Positions 12,315 through 23,349 of a DNA stretch of 64,000 nt are shown here, one piece after another. Both the position numbers and the translations under genes were made by a program. The notes below the pieces were generated by a model. The model was not told the origin of the DNA. It saw only the letters and a list, made by a program, of their open reading frames with translations, and made no database searches. The first letter of the stretch is position 1. Each line of letters begins with the position of its first letter. Source of the stretch: Ichthyophis bannanicus (lineage: Eukaryota; Chordata; Amphibia; Gymnophiona; Ichthyophiidae); the NCBI GenBank assembly GCA_033557465.1, contig CM066035.1, positions 908,331,309 to 908,395,308 on the forward strand, written 5' to 3'.

Positions 12315-12380
12315 GATCTGTAGCCCACTGGTTACTTCACTGCCTGTGAAGCCAGAGGTCATGGGTTCAAACCCACAGTG
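12315..12380 (+). other. tRNA-like module of family P
   Basis: A-box-like 'tagcccactggtta' and B-box 'gggttcaaaccc' are about 45 bases apart, as in tRNA genes, and the order of segments recalls tRNA-Cys. Acceptor pairing and a mature 3' end are not evident, so it is a tRNA-derived pol III-type promoter relic and not a tRNA gene. Equivalent modules lie at 26021, 38031, 38424 (reversed) and 54655. Confidence 0.6.
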
Positions 12381-12542
12381 GGGTTATTTGATAGGGCTGT
12401 CCAAAGCATTATCTATTTTTAATGTACATTAGTGCTGCCAGCAAAAACCATCCTCAGTGTACTGTACCCATAAGGTGCCTCAGAGGGCGCTTTATAGGGC
12501 GCCCTATAGGGCACCTTATGGTTACCGTCCATATAAGGTGCA

Positions 12543-12890
12543 CTATACGGTAGGGAGCCAATGAAGTGACTTGAGAAGAGGGGTAATATGAGCATAATGA
12601 GGCTGGCAGAAGATTAGCTGTGCAGTAGAGTGTTGAACAGATTGAAGGGGAGATAGATGATTCAGAGGGAGACCAGCAAGGAGTAGGTTACAATAATCTA
12701 GATGGGAGGTGACTAAAGAGTGGATAAGTGTCTTAGTAGTGTGTTCAGAAAGGAAAGGGTGGATTTTGTTGATGTTATAGAGAAAGAAATGGCAGGCTTT
12801 AGCTATCAGATGGATGTGTGTGGAGAAGGAGAGAGAGGAATCAAAGACGACCTCAAGGTTGCGATCCAAGGAAACAGGTGGTCCCATGAG
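12543..12890 (-). pseudogene. LINE C-terminal fragment
   Basis: A 114-codon frame holds 'SHLDYCNLLLAGLP' and 'SLHWLPTV', the conserved blocks after the polymerase core of L2/CR1-type LINEs. The catalytic part and the 3' tail are absent. It abuts the broken edge of P1. Confidence 0.75.
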
Positions 12891-12971
12891 TTCTGAATGT
12901 ATTTGGTGGTGCCATGGTAAAGGTTCAAGCTGCTGTCAGTGCTTCTTCAGTACCCACCCAACAATGTGAGA

Positions 12972-13255
12972 GATAAAAGGTACTTCAGGCCGGAAGGTTG
13001 GGGGTTCAAATCCCACTAGAGGACAGCAACCTTGGGCCGGAAGGACTGGGGTTTCTAGTCCGACAGGTGCTCCTTGTGGTCTTGGGCAAGCCACTTAACC
13101 CTCCATAGCCCATGTTCCCTGTAAAATAGTTATCTCCAAGTTATAATGCCCTGTTCAATGTAATTTCAGTTTGTTCAATGTAAACCGCACTGATACAGAA
13201 TAGCGTGGTATATAAGAGAATGTAAATAAATAAATAAAATAAAATGTAAATAAAA
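12972..13255 (+). mobile_element. SINE, 5'-truncated
   Basis: Same family as 3961-4260. It lacks the A-box head but keeps the B-box 'ggttcaaatcc', the 'cttgggcaagccacttaacc' block and the 'gcggtatataag' tail with AT repeats to 13255. Confidence 0.85.
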
Positions 13256-13384
13256 TGAACAAAGCCAGACAAATACCCTTAGAATGATCTACAGGACCAC
13301 CCCAAAAAAGAAAATAACAGAACACCTTAGCTGTCACCTACAGCTCCCAGTTAAAATCATTAAAATGCATCCTCAGGAATGGTC

Positions 13385-13925
13385 ATCAGGAAAAGGAGGA
13401 AATAGTGACTCTGGTGAGACCTCACCAGGAATACTGTATATAATTCTGGAGACCGCACCTTCAAAAAGATATAAACAGGATGTGGTCCATCTATACAGAG
13501 GTCAGCTACTGAAAAATCAGTAGTCTTCATTATAAAGCATAAGGGCATATAGACTTAAAGATATCAGTGTGTATACTTTGAAGAAAGGCAGGAGAAGGGA
13601 TAAATGACAGAGATGTTTAAATACCTCTACGGCATAATTGCACAGGAAGTGGGGCTCTTTCTATTGAAGAAAAGCTCTGGAATAAGGGGGCATAGGATTA
13701 AAGGGAAACGCGATAGACTCGGGAGTATTCAAAGGAAAAGATAGCAGACGTGGAATAGCTTCCCAGCGGAGGTGGTGGAGATGAGTACACATATGAATTT
13801 AAAATAGCATAGAACAAGCTCTGAGGATCTCTAATGGATTGTAGAGCTTAGTAGTTGGTATGGAGGGCAGACTGGATAGTCCGTATGGTCTTTATCTGCC
13901 AAAATGTTCTCTGTTTCTGTGTTTC
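13385..13925 (+). pseudogene. CR1/L3-like LINE C-terminal remnant
   Basis: Frameshifted remains of the CR1-type ending: a 'VRPH-EYC' block near 13410-13440, a basic block near 13690-13760 corresponding to the region before the WNS motif, and a 3' end with 'cagactggatagtccgtatgg' followed by 'tctttatctgcc'. The reversed counterpart of the same family is at 41885-42300. Confidence 0.6.
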
Positions 13926-14481
13926 TTCAAAGTTCTGCAGCCCATTCTGGATAATAATACCACCCTTAGAAGCCCTTAGGTGATAGTCCTATCCTTACTT
14001 TACGCTGCTCACCAGCCAATACAAATCACACAATGGCATCAACGTATGGATCTAGACCTTCCACAACTCCCCAAATCAAACTTTCTGGCAACACTATTAC
14101 AGAATCCAACAACATTGACTACAATACCCGCGGCTCATTTTTTCTGGTTCTCTATTTATGTTTCATTCACCTGCTCTTTCTCTAATGTAATCTATGCCTT
14201 CATCTACCAGCAATATCCTTCTGTCTGCCTAGGACAACAGGTCTGACCCCTAGGTAAAGGAATAAGTGGGCACAAATCTGACATCAGAAATGGCAGCATC
14301 CAAAAACCAGTAGGGGAAGAATTCTACCTTCAAGGACATTCTCTAGCTGACCTTAATGTTGCCATACTCCTAGAAAAAAGCTTCAAAGGGACTCATTGGA
14401 AATTTGACCCCATCCCCTTAGGCCTGAACAGGGACATTGGCTTCATGGCCCACTGGAAGTATGAATGGACTCAAGGATTAG
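13926..14481. other. No gene seen
   Basis: Unassigned sequence. An 88-codon plus frame at 13980-14246 has no recognisable domain or splice context. Confidence 0.4.
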
Positions 14482-14660
14482 GGCTGGCCCAACCATTAGG
14501 CAAACTTGGCGGCCATTTAGGGCGGCAGCTTCTGACGGGGTGGCTGCAAAGAGCAGAGCATTCAAAGCTAAACAATAGATTCTGATAGCCAGGGTGGCAT
14601 AAGGCTTACGGTTTGCCTAGGATGCCAATATCTTGAACCAGTCCTTGGGCTGGCCCTGCC
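14482..14660. mobile_element. MITE with 'gggctggccc' ends
   Basis: Inverted ends 'agggctggcccaa' and 'ttgggctggccct' bracket a short body containing 'ggcggcagcttctg'. hAT-like by appearance; no target duplication established. Confidence 0.5.
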
Positions 14661-14712
14661 AAGGATGCTCAGTTTATCCTGTCATTCTGGTGCTGGAGAG
14701 TTGACTCTCTGC

Positions 14713-15117
14713 TAAGGTTACCAGATGTTTTGCAGGCAAATCTGGGACACTTATCTGAAAGGTGGAGGGGGGCAAGGAAGAAGGGACACCTTAACTCCAG
14801 GTTTGAGCAACAATGTGTTGAGAAAAGAAGAGGAGTCATTTCCCTATCCCCCCTCCGTCCCATGACAGCAACAATATCACTTCTAAACAGACAAATCGAC
14901 AGAGAAATAGAAACGGCGATGCGTTTCCTCCCGCACTGTGCAAAATATAAAGATAATGGGTGTAAATTCCAAAACCTGACATATGCCAATTGCTAAATTG
15001 AGAATAATTATTTTTTTTACCCCCTTTGTCTTCACTGCTAAAATCAGGGACAGGAGGCAGCCAAGCAGGTGGGCGTCAGGGACACAGTTCTAAAATCGGG
15101 GACATCTGGCATCCTTA
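14713..15117. mobile_element. hAT non-autonomous element with perfect 8-base TSD
   Basis: A 405-base element begins 'taaggttaccagatgt' and ends in the inverse ('acatctggcatcctta'). It is flanked by identical 8-base duplications CTCTCTGC (14705-14712 and 15118-15125), diagnostic of the hAT superfamily. No transposase is encoded; the 88- and 106-codon frames are incidental. A second copy, reversed and split by a SINE, is at 21292-22020. Confidence 0.9.
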
Positions 15118-15125
15118 CTCTCTGC

Positions 15126-15930
15126 TTTTGTGCATAGTCCAGTCTGCTCACAACTTTATTGCTGTCTTACCCACTGTGGTTGTCAATTCGCTTAACAATG
15201 CGGCTATAATCAAGTCTTTTCCAAGCTGTGCTCTGCATTCTTTTGTGTCTCCTTTCCGCTTTGCATTTTACCATTTGCCTTCCTCCATGTATATATTCCC
15301 ATTTCCTCCACAACACTTCACAACACAACACAACACTTCATGCATCCGAGGAGGGGGACTCTTGTTCTGAAAAGGTCAAGCCTCAGAAGATCAATTAGTC
15401 TATAAGGTGCCGTAAGCCGCTTGGCCATTTCCACTTTTCATATAGTAACATAGGTTGAAAGACAATATCTCATTGAAATTATGCTTCTTCCGACTGCCTA
15501 ACAATGATCTCGGTCCACATAGTAATAATATTCAGCAGCCCTTTTCATAAGCTACAGACATGCCTAGAGGCATAAACCAATATTTCTTGTATGATATTAA
15601 AAATAAATATATAACTCCAGAAACATTGGAATTAAATTAAAAAAGGAGCTTACCTCCCAGCCTCCCATTTGTTGATTACAGATGTGGGTTGTGATAAATT
15701 TTCAAATTAAATTGCAATGCCCAACTTTAGCATAGATTTTTCTCCCCAATTGGGTTGCCTCTGTGCTTTCTTTATGATTATTGAATGTATATATGACCCT
15801 TGAATAAGCCGAGCAAATGAAATAGGGATTTGAGGGAGTGGATGTTGTAGTGGAAAAAGTGTTTTATCTACCGTTATCATTTGATCTCACTTCGCACATA
15901 CGGAAGTGCTGCATACCAGGCGTTAAATAG
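15126..15930. other. No gene seen; possibly single-copy spacer
   Basis: AT-rich sequence without recognised repeats apart from a short 'cttcacaacacaacacaaca' microsatellite near 15308-15340. Confidence 0.4.
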
Positions 15931-15934
15931 TAGA

Positions 15935-16505
15935 GAGTAGCCTAATGGTTAGAGCAGCAGGTAGTCAACCGAAGTTGAAATCCCACAGCTGCCCCTTGCG
16001 ATCTTGGGTATGCCACTTAACCCTCCATTGCCTTGGGTACCAGCTAAGGGGTCTTTTTACTAAAGTGCATTAGGTATTTGAACTTATGAGCGTTGAGGGT
16101 GTGGCCAGTAGGTTCCCAACAACGCGCAGACGCACACCCTAACACATGGCGCAGTTACTGCATCTGCACTTACCTCGACCTATTGAGATGAAGGTAATTG
16201 CACCCGCGCTAATTGCAACATTGATCATGCGCGACCCCGGTGCTACCTGCAATGCGGTTACCGTGCCCACTCTCGGCTCCTAACCTGCCCATTCGGCACC
16301 CTAACACGTGACTGGCAGCATGAAAATCAGCGCGCGATAACTGCCATGACCCCAAAATATATGTTATTGCAGGCCCGCGCACGCGGTCACAGCACGCCAA
16401 TTCGCACATTGGTGGCATAGCACATGTTAGTAAAAAGGCTCCTTAGATTATAAGTCCTCTAGGGACAGTAAAATACCTGCTGTATCTGGATGTAACACAC
16501 CTTGA
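15935..16505 (+). mobile_element. SINE split by a MITE
   Basis: Head with A-box 'tagcctaatggtta' and a degenerate B-box at 15935-16046, then the conserved 'tgccacttaaccctccattg' block. The SINE resumes at about 16444 with 'gattataagtcctctaggga' and its 3' end. Removing the MITE restores the order seen in the copy at 17285. Confidence 0.7.
16047..16443. mobile_element. MITE with 'ggggtctttttactaa' ends
   Basis: Terminal inverted repeat 'aaggggtctttttactaa' against 'ttagtaaaaaggctcctta', about 400 bases long, with alternating 'gcgc'-rich subterminal sequence. It is inserted in a SINE at a TA/TTA site. The ends resemble those of family P and the truncated element near 46864. A Harbinger-like or Tc/mariner-like target site (TTA or TA) is possible but not settled. 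Confidence 0.65.
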
Positions 16506-17280
16506 GGTACTACTGACAAAGATGCAAGCTAAAGCCAAATTCCATTCTCGACCTTCATTATCTTTGCTGGATTTAACATGGTAGATAACGGTGCTGGCCC
16601 CTTTAACTTACGCCCCTGTGAGGCTGGCTCTCATGTTAGCAGGTCAATTCTCCTGGGGAAATGTTAACAACACTTTTGTGATGTTGTTCGTTCAACAAAT
16701 AGCATAATTTGCTAAGTTTCCTACAAGTTGTGTTATTCATTTTACATAATAATGAGCTGTTTTGCATATATTTGCATGCTTCAAGCTCATTATTTTTCAG
16801 TGCGCACTGTAATAAAAATTCTTGTTTTAAAAACTGCTTTATTGGTAAATAACATACACTATTTCCAATAACTCAGCTTAGTAAATTGACTTCTTAGACA
16901 GTAAGTCATCCCTGAAATGTAGCTTGCCTTGAAGCTGGGTTTGGAAAGGTGAGTAATTAAAACAAAATTCAAAAAATTAATTTCATTTATTTCCAAAAGA
17001 CTTTAAGCAGCCTACAAAGCGCAGCTATTTATCTGACAGGAAGTCTTAAATGATCTTATCGTTCATTTAAATTGTGATCGATTTGCTGGTGCTGTGGACA
17101 GCATGAGAAAGCACCCAAAATAAAGGGTGACCGTGCTTCTCGGTGATGGGATGGGACACTTTTAATTCAATCAATACAACCTCAAAACTGCTGTTCCAAA
17201 ATTGGCCTGACTCCTATTTATAAGAAAAAGTATCAACAGACAGCTTCACAGGCAATGTGAGTTTGCAGAGTTTACTCAGA
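16506..17280. other. No gene seen
   Basis: AT-rich sequence with no convincing frame or repeat boundary. Confidence 0.4.
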
Positions 17281-17284
17281 TCCA

Positions 17285-17490
17285 TGTGCTGAGCCTAGTG
17301 GTTAGAGTAGAGGCCTGTGACTCAGAGAGACCAGGATTCAGATCCTACTAACGTTCCTTGTGGCCTTGGGCGAGTCTTTTAACACTCCATTGCCTCAGGT
17401 ACTAACTTAGACAGATTGTCAACCCGCTTGGGACAGGGAAATATCTACTGTACCTGAATGTAACTTGCCTTTAATTACTACTGGTAATCT
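17285..17490 (+). mobile_element. tRNA-derived SINE
   Basis: A-box 'agcctagtggttaga', degenerate B-box 'gattcagatcc', the 'ccttgggcgagtcttttaac' block, and the 3' part 'gggacagggaaatatctac'. It ends near 'gaatgtaacttgcc'. It lacks the AT-repeat tail. Confidence 0.8.
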
Positions 17491-18779
17491 TCCATGTTCC
17501 TCACTGACTGGAAAACTCTCACCAGTCTTGTCAGATGATCTCATAATTTCCAGCCAAATGGGGTTAAGAAAGAGCCCAAAACAGCAACGCACCCTTAACC
17601 CTAATCTCTCTTCCCTGATTGGCTAGTCTGGCAGCCCATCAGGTGTGGCCATGCCCTCTCTGCCAAATGGTCCCTCCCAGGGCTGTACCAAGCTATAAGT
17701 GCACCCTATGCGACTTGTATATCTGATGCACCCCCTCTCCCCATCACAGGTTTGCCATTTGCCCCATACCCAGCATCTTGCCTTACTCCACATCTCCATG
17801 TCCAGCTGACTCCCCGCGCTGCCTGCCCTTTCCCCGCTAACGCTTTCATGGTTCTTTGGCGGTGGTAGCAGTGGAGCGGACATCCAATTTAAAAAAAAAA
17901 CACGCAGGTCTTTCCGACTCTGCGCTTGCATGCAGGTCTGATCCCTCCCTCCTCTGATGTATGCTTGGTCAAAGGAGAGAGGGACCGTACTAGCCATTCA
18001 AACATGGGTCTTCGCAACTCCATGCTGGTCACACCCTCCCCTTCCCTGATAGGCTGGTATTTGGCTATCAATGATCCTCATTCTGTCATATCTCATTGTT
18101 AGCTCCCAATTTGCTGCTCTGGGTCCTGACCAATGAGATGCAGCTAAGGGCTGTAATGAGTTTATGAAGCCGGAGTAAGGTTTTCAGTTTTTTTTTTCAT
18201 TTTACTTTCTGTGGGTTTCTGGCCCAAAATGACTGGACAAATCGCCCAAAAAATTGCAACAAGTGACCAGTGAATTCTTTCCACAGGCCAGGTATAAAAG
18301 TCACCCAATTGGGCAGAAAAACTGCAGAAAGCAACACTGGCTCTCACAAGTGGAATTGTATAATCCTCCCTGGAGCTCATGACCTCAGGGCTGGCCCTAG
18401 CCATGTGCAGGCATGCTGCTTGCTCCAGAACAGGCCCCACACCACACCTGGCCAGCTTACGTGGTGAGACAGTGAGGCACTGACTCAGGACACTGCAGGC
18501 ACACCTCACCGGCTCTCCTGTACACAGCCATGGGCGTTTTCCGTCGTTCCCGGGGCTGTGCTAAACTGCAGCCACCGGAATGATTGCATCGCCACACTTT
18601 TAAAAGTGAAACGGGGCACGTTCTGTCTTGTGCGAGAGACAGGAGGCACCAGCTGTTTCCCTTTTAAAATGATGGTAATGCGATGATGCCAGTGGCTGTA
18701 ACTTAGCACAGCTGTGGGACCAAAGTAAAATGCTCCCACAGCTATGTAGTGACTGCAGCAGAAGGTTCACTCCCCCTGG
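17491..18779. other. No gene seen
   Basis: Moderately GC-rich sequence with frames up to 124 codons on the minus strand and no recognisable domains. Phrases such as 'agggctggccctagcc' near 18388 suggest further MITE debris. Confidence 0.35.
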
Positions 18780-20480
18780 AAAAGGAGGAAGGAGGAGAGG
18801 AGAAGGGGTGACTGACTGGGAGTGACTCAGCAATGGGGGGCACTGGAAGAGGACTACTGTTGGGAGGCCAGGGCTGAAGGAGATCTGATGCCGGGAGGCA
18901 CAAGGACTGGAAGGGAGCTCAAGCTGGGAGGAGCTGGAACCGGAAAGGAACATGCCGGGGAGGACTGAAAGGGGTAATAATGAGGGTTAGGGAGCTGAAA
19001 GAGGGAAGATGCTGGGGGTCAGGGTGGAGAAAAAGGCTGAGGGAGTGAGGATGGGAAGGGGGACAGATATTTTATGTAGGAAGGAAGAACCAAGTCATAC
19101 AGAGTGAAAGATTGAGAGGGAGAGGCATAAGATGGATGCTGGTTTAAGGAGGAAGACGGGCAGAATTAATGAATATGAGAGAAGGCAGTAGCTGGGTGGG
19201 TATGCGGAAGAGATGTAGGAGGCAGAAGGGTAGGTACTGGGGATAGGGAGATGGGGGAGAGCAGGGACTGGAATTTAGGTGGAGACTTTAAAATTGGGTG
19301 GTAGAAAAGAAAAAGACAATCTCTAAAACTGGCTGGGTATTGGGAGAGTAAGTGGGGACTTAGGTAATGGGCCCAGGGCCAGCGCAACTTACTATGCATG
19401 CCGCCCCGGCTGCAGAAAGATTGTGACATTGTGCGGCACCATGCAAAGCCTCATCTTTCTCTATCCATGTTAGTGACAGCAGCCACCGCTGCCCGTAGCA
19501 TTCACGTCCAGTGTGTGATGCCAGGGAAATGGGCACCAGAAGTGAATGCTACAGGCAGCACTGGCTGCCACATGCTGACTCAGAGAAACAAAGATAATGC
19601 CAGGGATGGTGCCACATGATATTTTTGCCATGGGGCAGAGGGAGAACACAGAGAGGGAGATTTTGGTTTATGAGAGAGAGAAGGGATATGCTGAATGGGG
19701 GGGGGGACAGAGAAAGAGAGAGAGATTTTGGGTTATGAGAGAGAAGGATATATTGGACTGAGGATGGGGTGGGGGGGGGGAGACGGGGGGAGAGATGCTG
19801 GGCTGGGAGGGGAGAAAGGAAAAATGCTGGACCACTGGAGGGGGAGAGGATGGAGAATGGTCTATGGGGGGGGGGGGAGGAAAAAAGGGCTGGGGAGGTG
19901 GGAAAAAGAGGGAGATGCTGGACCTTAGGGGTGAAAGGGAAAGATGAGGAGACTGGGAGATGCTGAATATGGGTGGTGAGAGAGAGAGGATGGAGGTGGT
20001 GGGCATAGTAGAACTCTATGAGAGAGGCCATGGGAAGTTGGCAAGGAGAGGAGCGAGAAGAGGATGGTGATTACAGAGGTGAAAATGTTGTAATGGGGAG
20101 CGAGTGAAAGACAGAAGGGAATAAGAGGCTAGCAAAAGAGTGAGATGGGAAATGGGAGAGATGGGTTGGGCTGGAGGTTAGAGGAGTAATGAAAATTTAC
20201 TAGGTGAAAGCCAAAGGGGGGTTGAGGACAGGGGTGTGTGTCAGTGGATGAAGGAGTAAAGAAAGAAATGAAGGAAAGAGTAAAAAGAGAAAGATCAATA
20301 GGTCAGGCAGATGTAGAGAGAGAGAGTGGAAAAAGATGAGACAAGAGAAGAAAGGATAAAGGGACAGAAGACAATGGAGAGTTAGCAGAAGATACGAAGA
20401 AAGCAGAAGACAGAGACTGGGGCAATTGTGATTAAAAAATAAAATGCCCAAACAATAAAAGGTAGAAAAAAAATGATTTT
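18780..20480. repeat. GA-rich degenerate minisatellite block
   Basis: About 1.7 kb of purine-rich plus strand with a loose unit of 30-60 bases built on 'gggagatgctgga', 'gagagaaggg' and G runs. Its 3' border ('gtagaaaaaa' followed by 'tgattttatttt', about 20460-20480) matches that of the block at 1-1110 (about 1085-1106), so both belong to one repeat family. Long Pro/Ser/Leu frames on the minus strand follow from composition. Confidence 0.8.
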
Positions 20481-21291
20481 ATTTTGAATGTATTAACTGG
20501 AATATGTCAGCTCTGGGAAATGTGCATCACTGATGTCTTTGTGTTTGTTCAGTACAAGAGAAAATGAATTTATGGTGGTATTTCTCCAGTGTTGTGGTGC
20601 ATTCCAATTTGGCTTTTGGGGTTCCCAGTTCATTTATTGCCTTCATAGTTCTAAATAGTGATCCCTTGTTCTGTATTTGGTGATGGTCTGCCTATGTTTT
20701 GCATATGTGACTGAGCTGCAGTATTCCATTTGTGTAGTTTTGTGTAGCAGTCCTACTTGTTCTTTTTTTCCCAGTAGGAGATGTATTGGTTTTCTATTAC
20801 TGTAGATGTATTGGTTTTATATTTACAATACTGCCTTTAGATAGGTAGGGTTTGGTGCTGTGTGAGTTCTAGTTGTGCTGTTATGGTACGGCAGGTTTGC
20901 TGCTATTGGTTCTAAATGCAAATGGTATTAAGACACTCATTAAGAGGCATGTTTACTAAAGGTTAATGCACATTCACAAATCTTAACACGTGCTAAGTGC
21001 AGCGGCACCCGTTTATTTCTATGGGCATAGTGGCACTTAACATGTCCCTAATTCACTGATTTGTGAAGAGCTCCTTTGGAAGCCTCCTAAAATTTTAGAT
21101 GGGCAGCATATAAATGTTAAAATTAATTAAATGCATGCAAATGAGGCCCAGTGGATATGCAAATATGACCCCTCAGTGAGTCGCCACGCATGGTCCTGCA
21201 TCACCCTTGGGTTGCCCCTGCATGGCCTCACCAGGAGCCAAGGCATTCCCCGCACTGCCACAGATTTTGGAAGTTTCTTTCTCTGTTAGCT
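20481..21291. other. T-rich flank of the GA-rich repeat; no gene seen
   Basis: Continues from the GA block with T-rich sequence. A possible truncated MITE end occurs near 20946 ('ggcatgtttactaaaggtta'). Nothing coding. Confidence 0.4.
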
Positions 21292-22020
21292 AAATTTACC
21301 AGATGTTCCTGATTTTCAGGGATTGTCTCTGATGTCAGAGCTATGTCACTGATTCAAACCTGCTTGGCTGCCTCCTGTCCCCAATTCCAGTGATGGGGCA
21401 GAGAACACATTTTATTTTCAATTTAGTGATTTTCATGTCACCTTTTATTTATTTATATTCTCTTATATACCGTGCTATTCTGCATCAGGGCAGTTTACAT
21501 TGAACAAACTGAAATTACATTGAACAGGGCATTATAACTTGGAGATAACTATTTTACAGGGAACATGGGCTATGGAGGGTTAAGTGGTTTGCCCAAGACC
21601 ACAAGGAGCACCTGTGGGACTAGAAACCCCAGTCCTTCCGGCCCAAGGTTGCTGTCCTCTAGTGGGATTTGAACCCCCGACCTTCCGGCCTGAAGTACCT
21701 TGCCCCAACCACTAGGCCACTCCTCCACTCCACCTTTAGAATTTACGCCCACTTTACATTTTGCACAGTATGGAGGAAACGCATCCCTGTTTCTCTGTCA
21801 ATTTGTCTGCTTGTAAGTGATATTGTTGCTGTCATGGGATGAATGGGGGCGGGGTAATGACGTCTTTTCCCTCCTCCACATTTTGTTGCTCAGACCTCGA
21901 ACTAACGTGGCCCTTCCTCTATCCCGCCTCCCTCTCCCCCACACACACACACACGCACATATACACACACACGTCGGATAAGTGTTCCGGATTTGCCTGC
22001 AAAAAAACCTGGTAACCTTA
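21292..22020. mobile_element. hAT non-autonomous element, second copy, SINE-interrupted
   Basis: Same family as 14713-15117 in reverse order: ends 'taaatttaccagatgt' and 'cctggtaacctta'. Flanking octamers CTGTTAGC (21284-21291) and CTTTCAGC (22021-22028) match at 6 of 8 positions, a decayed hAT duplication. A SINE (21446-21730) splits it. A CA microsatellite lies at about 21940-21972. Confidence 0.8.
21446..21730 (-). mobile_element. Full-length tRNA-derived SINE with TSD
   Basis: Minus-strand SINE with intact A-box ('tggcctagtggttgg') and B-box ('gggttcaaatccc'), the L2/MIR-like middle and the AT-repeat 3' tail. A 7-base direct repeat CACCTTT (21439-21445 and 21731-21737) brackets it. It is inserted into the hAT element at 21292-22020. 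Confidence 0.85.
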
Positions 22021-22021
22021 C

Positions 22022-22150
22022 TTTCAGCACCTCTTTGCATAAGTCCATCTGCACACTGAACTCAACATCTTCCCACTCCAACATGCTCACAAAGCTCTCA
22101 AAGTCACTCAATTTAGGGGTTCCCACTTCAATGGTACATGCCATGTAGTG
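22022..22150 (-). CDS. Candidate 129-base exon of an unrecognised gene
   Basis: On the minus strand an 'acatcag' acceptor at 22151 is followed by 43 open codons and then AAA|GTAAGG, a good donor. Both boundaries are phase 0. The peptide is acidic, contains 'FESFVSMLEWEDVEF', lacks low complexity, and does not look like any transposon protein I know; I do not recognise the gene. The upstream pyrimidine tract is weak. The T of the donor GT and the following AAGG belong to the terminus of the adjacent hAT element, so without the insertion no donor would exist at this point. It may be a real exon, a transposon-assisted exon, or chance. Confidence 0.3.
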
Positions 22151-23271
22151 CTGATGTAACAAATGGACATTACTAAAATGAGATGCAAGAATTTGAATGT
22201 TAATAAATAGAAAGGTAAAAGAAAAAAATAACATTCACTAGCAATAGCAAATGAATATCTTAGAAGTAAGTCTAAAGTGTGTCCTCCCACTGGATGCTCA
22301 CAGGTGTAGGACTGGTGCTGAGTTCTGTCTAGACTACAGATCTCTCTTAATTAAAAACAGTGGGCTCAATAACTCTGGAGGGGGCATACACTTCATGACA
22401 GCCCCCTACTAGGTTTAGGAGCTACAACAAGGCCATAGTAGATAGATGGACAGACGTGAGCTACCCTTTAAATGTTATCTTTCACTTTGGTACTTTATAA
22501 CTTTGAAGTAGAGCTCCTAAAAAATTAATTAATTCACTGGAGAATGCAACTTTATCATCAGACGCTCTATTGAAAGAGAGAAGAAATGTAACTTGATTTA
22601 GTTTGATTAGGAGCTCTGTGCAGTACGTTATAAAGTGATTGGAGCTGGATTAAAACATAGGCAAACCAGATACATGCCTAGGGACTCGATGTATCGGGGG
22701 TCCCTGTTAGATATGCTCGGGACTCAAGACGCTAGGGTTGCCAACTGTCTGGCTATTTTCAGGACTGAACAGATTTTTGCGTCAATGTCTGGAAGCCAGA
22801 AGGATGGCTAAAGTGTACAGACATTTGTTAGAGTTTACACCTCTATCATCAACTATCTAATGTCTCTCCTCTGTGAGTGCAGCTACCCCACCTGCTTCTA
22901 GTCACTACTGTGGCCCTGCACCAAACAGGGTGGGGCCAGTGGTGTGGGCTCCCCACCTTTAGCTAGCCTGTTGGAGGGAAAAATAAGAAACAGAGAGGAA
23001 GAGGAATGGGGTACACCAGATGGGACCCAGATACAACTTAGAAACAGTGCCAAGGTGCAAATAGCTGGAATCAGAAAGTAGAGCATTAAATAGGAAATGA
23101 AAGGTTTGAATGGGGGATATGTGTTTGAACTGGAGCAAATATGCATTTAGTTATATTTAGTTACCTCCAATGCAATTTTTTCATAAATTAAAAAGGATCC
23201 ATTGTGTCTCATTGAAGCTGGGCTGGATTATATTCTAAACGTCCAAAAAAATAGTATAGATCTATTTAAGG
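22151..23271. other. No gene seen; small MITE scrap
   Basis: AT-rich. Near 22732 'ctagggttgccaactgtctgg' resembles a hAT MITE end of the 'ggttaccagatg' type. Otherwise unassigned. Confidence 0.35.
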
Positions 23272-23349
23272 ATTATACGTAATTAATTTATTTAACAGGT
23301 CTCTTATACTGCTTTATCATTTCAGTCATGGCAGTTTACATTGTAACTT
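23272..23349 (-). mobile_element. LINE/SINE 3' tail fragment
   Basis: Reverse-oriented tail with 'ttatttaacaggtctcttat' and 'ggcagtttacattgtaac', the degenerate form of the 'gcggtttacattgaac' tail used by local LINEs and SINEs. Confidence 0.55.

Larger units (their letters stand above)
9133..12541 (+). mobile_element. Family P large non-coding element, copy P1
   Basis: Starts with the family end 'aggggtatgtttactaaac', continues through a GC-rich subterminal part with 'agcgcgcgctaa'-type repeats, then about 2.9 kb shared with the copies at 28389, 49060 and (reversed) 26533 and 47436. It carries one tRNA-like block near 10340-10415 (B-box-like 'agttcaagtcc') and a second at 12315-12380. The right half is lost: it stops inside the 'aaggtgcc/ggcgccctata' hairpin core at 12541, where a LINE fragment begins. 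Frames of 80-148 codons occur on both strands but are not conserved between copies, so I do not call genes. Confidence 0.75.

Noticed and set aside
12315..12380. Functional tRNA gene
   Set aside because: A- and B-box-like sequence is present but acceptor stem pairing is poor and the copies diverge; better seen as a tRNA-derived module.
16209..16418. 69-codon minus frame
   Set aside because: Lies wholly inside a MITE with inverted ends.
19166..20031. Long Ser/Pro/Leu minus frames (up to 160 codons)
   Set aside because: Antisense of a GA-rich repeat; stop-poor composition explains them.
21940..21972. CA-rich array as a regulatory element
   Set aside because: A plain dinucleotide microsatellite inside a decayed hAT element.
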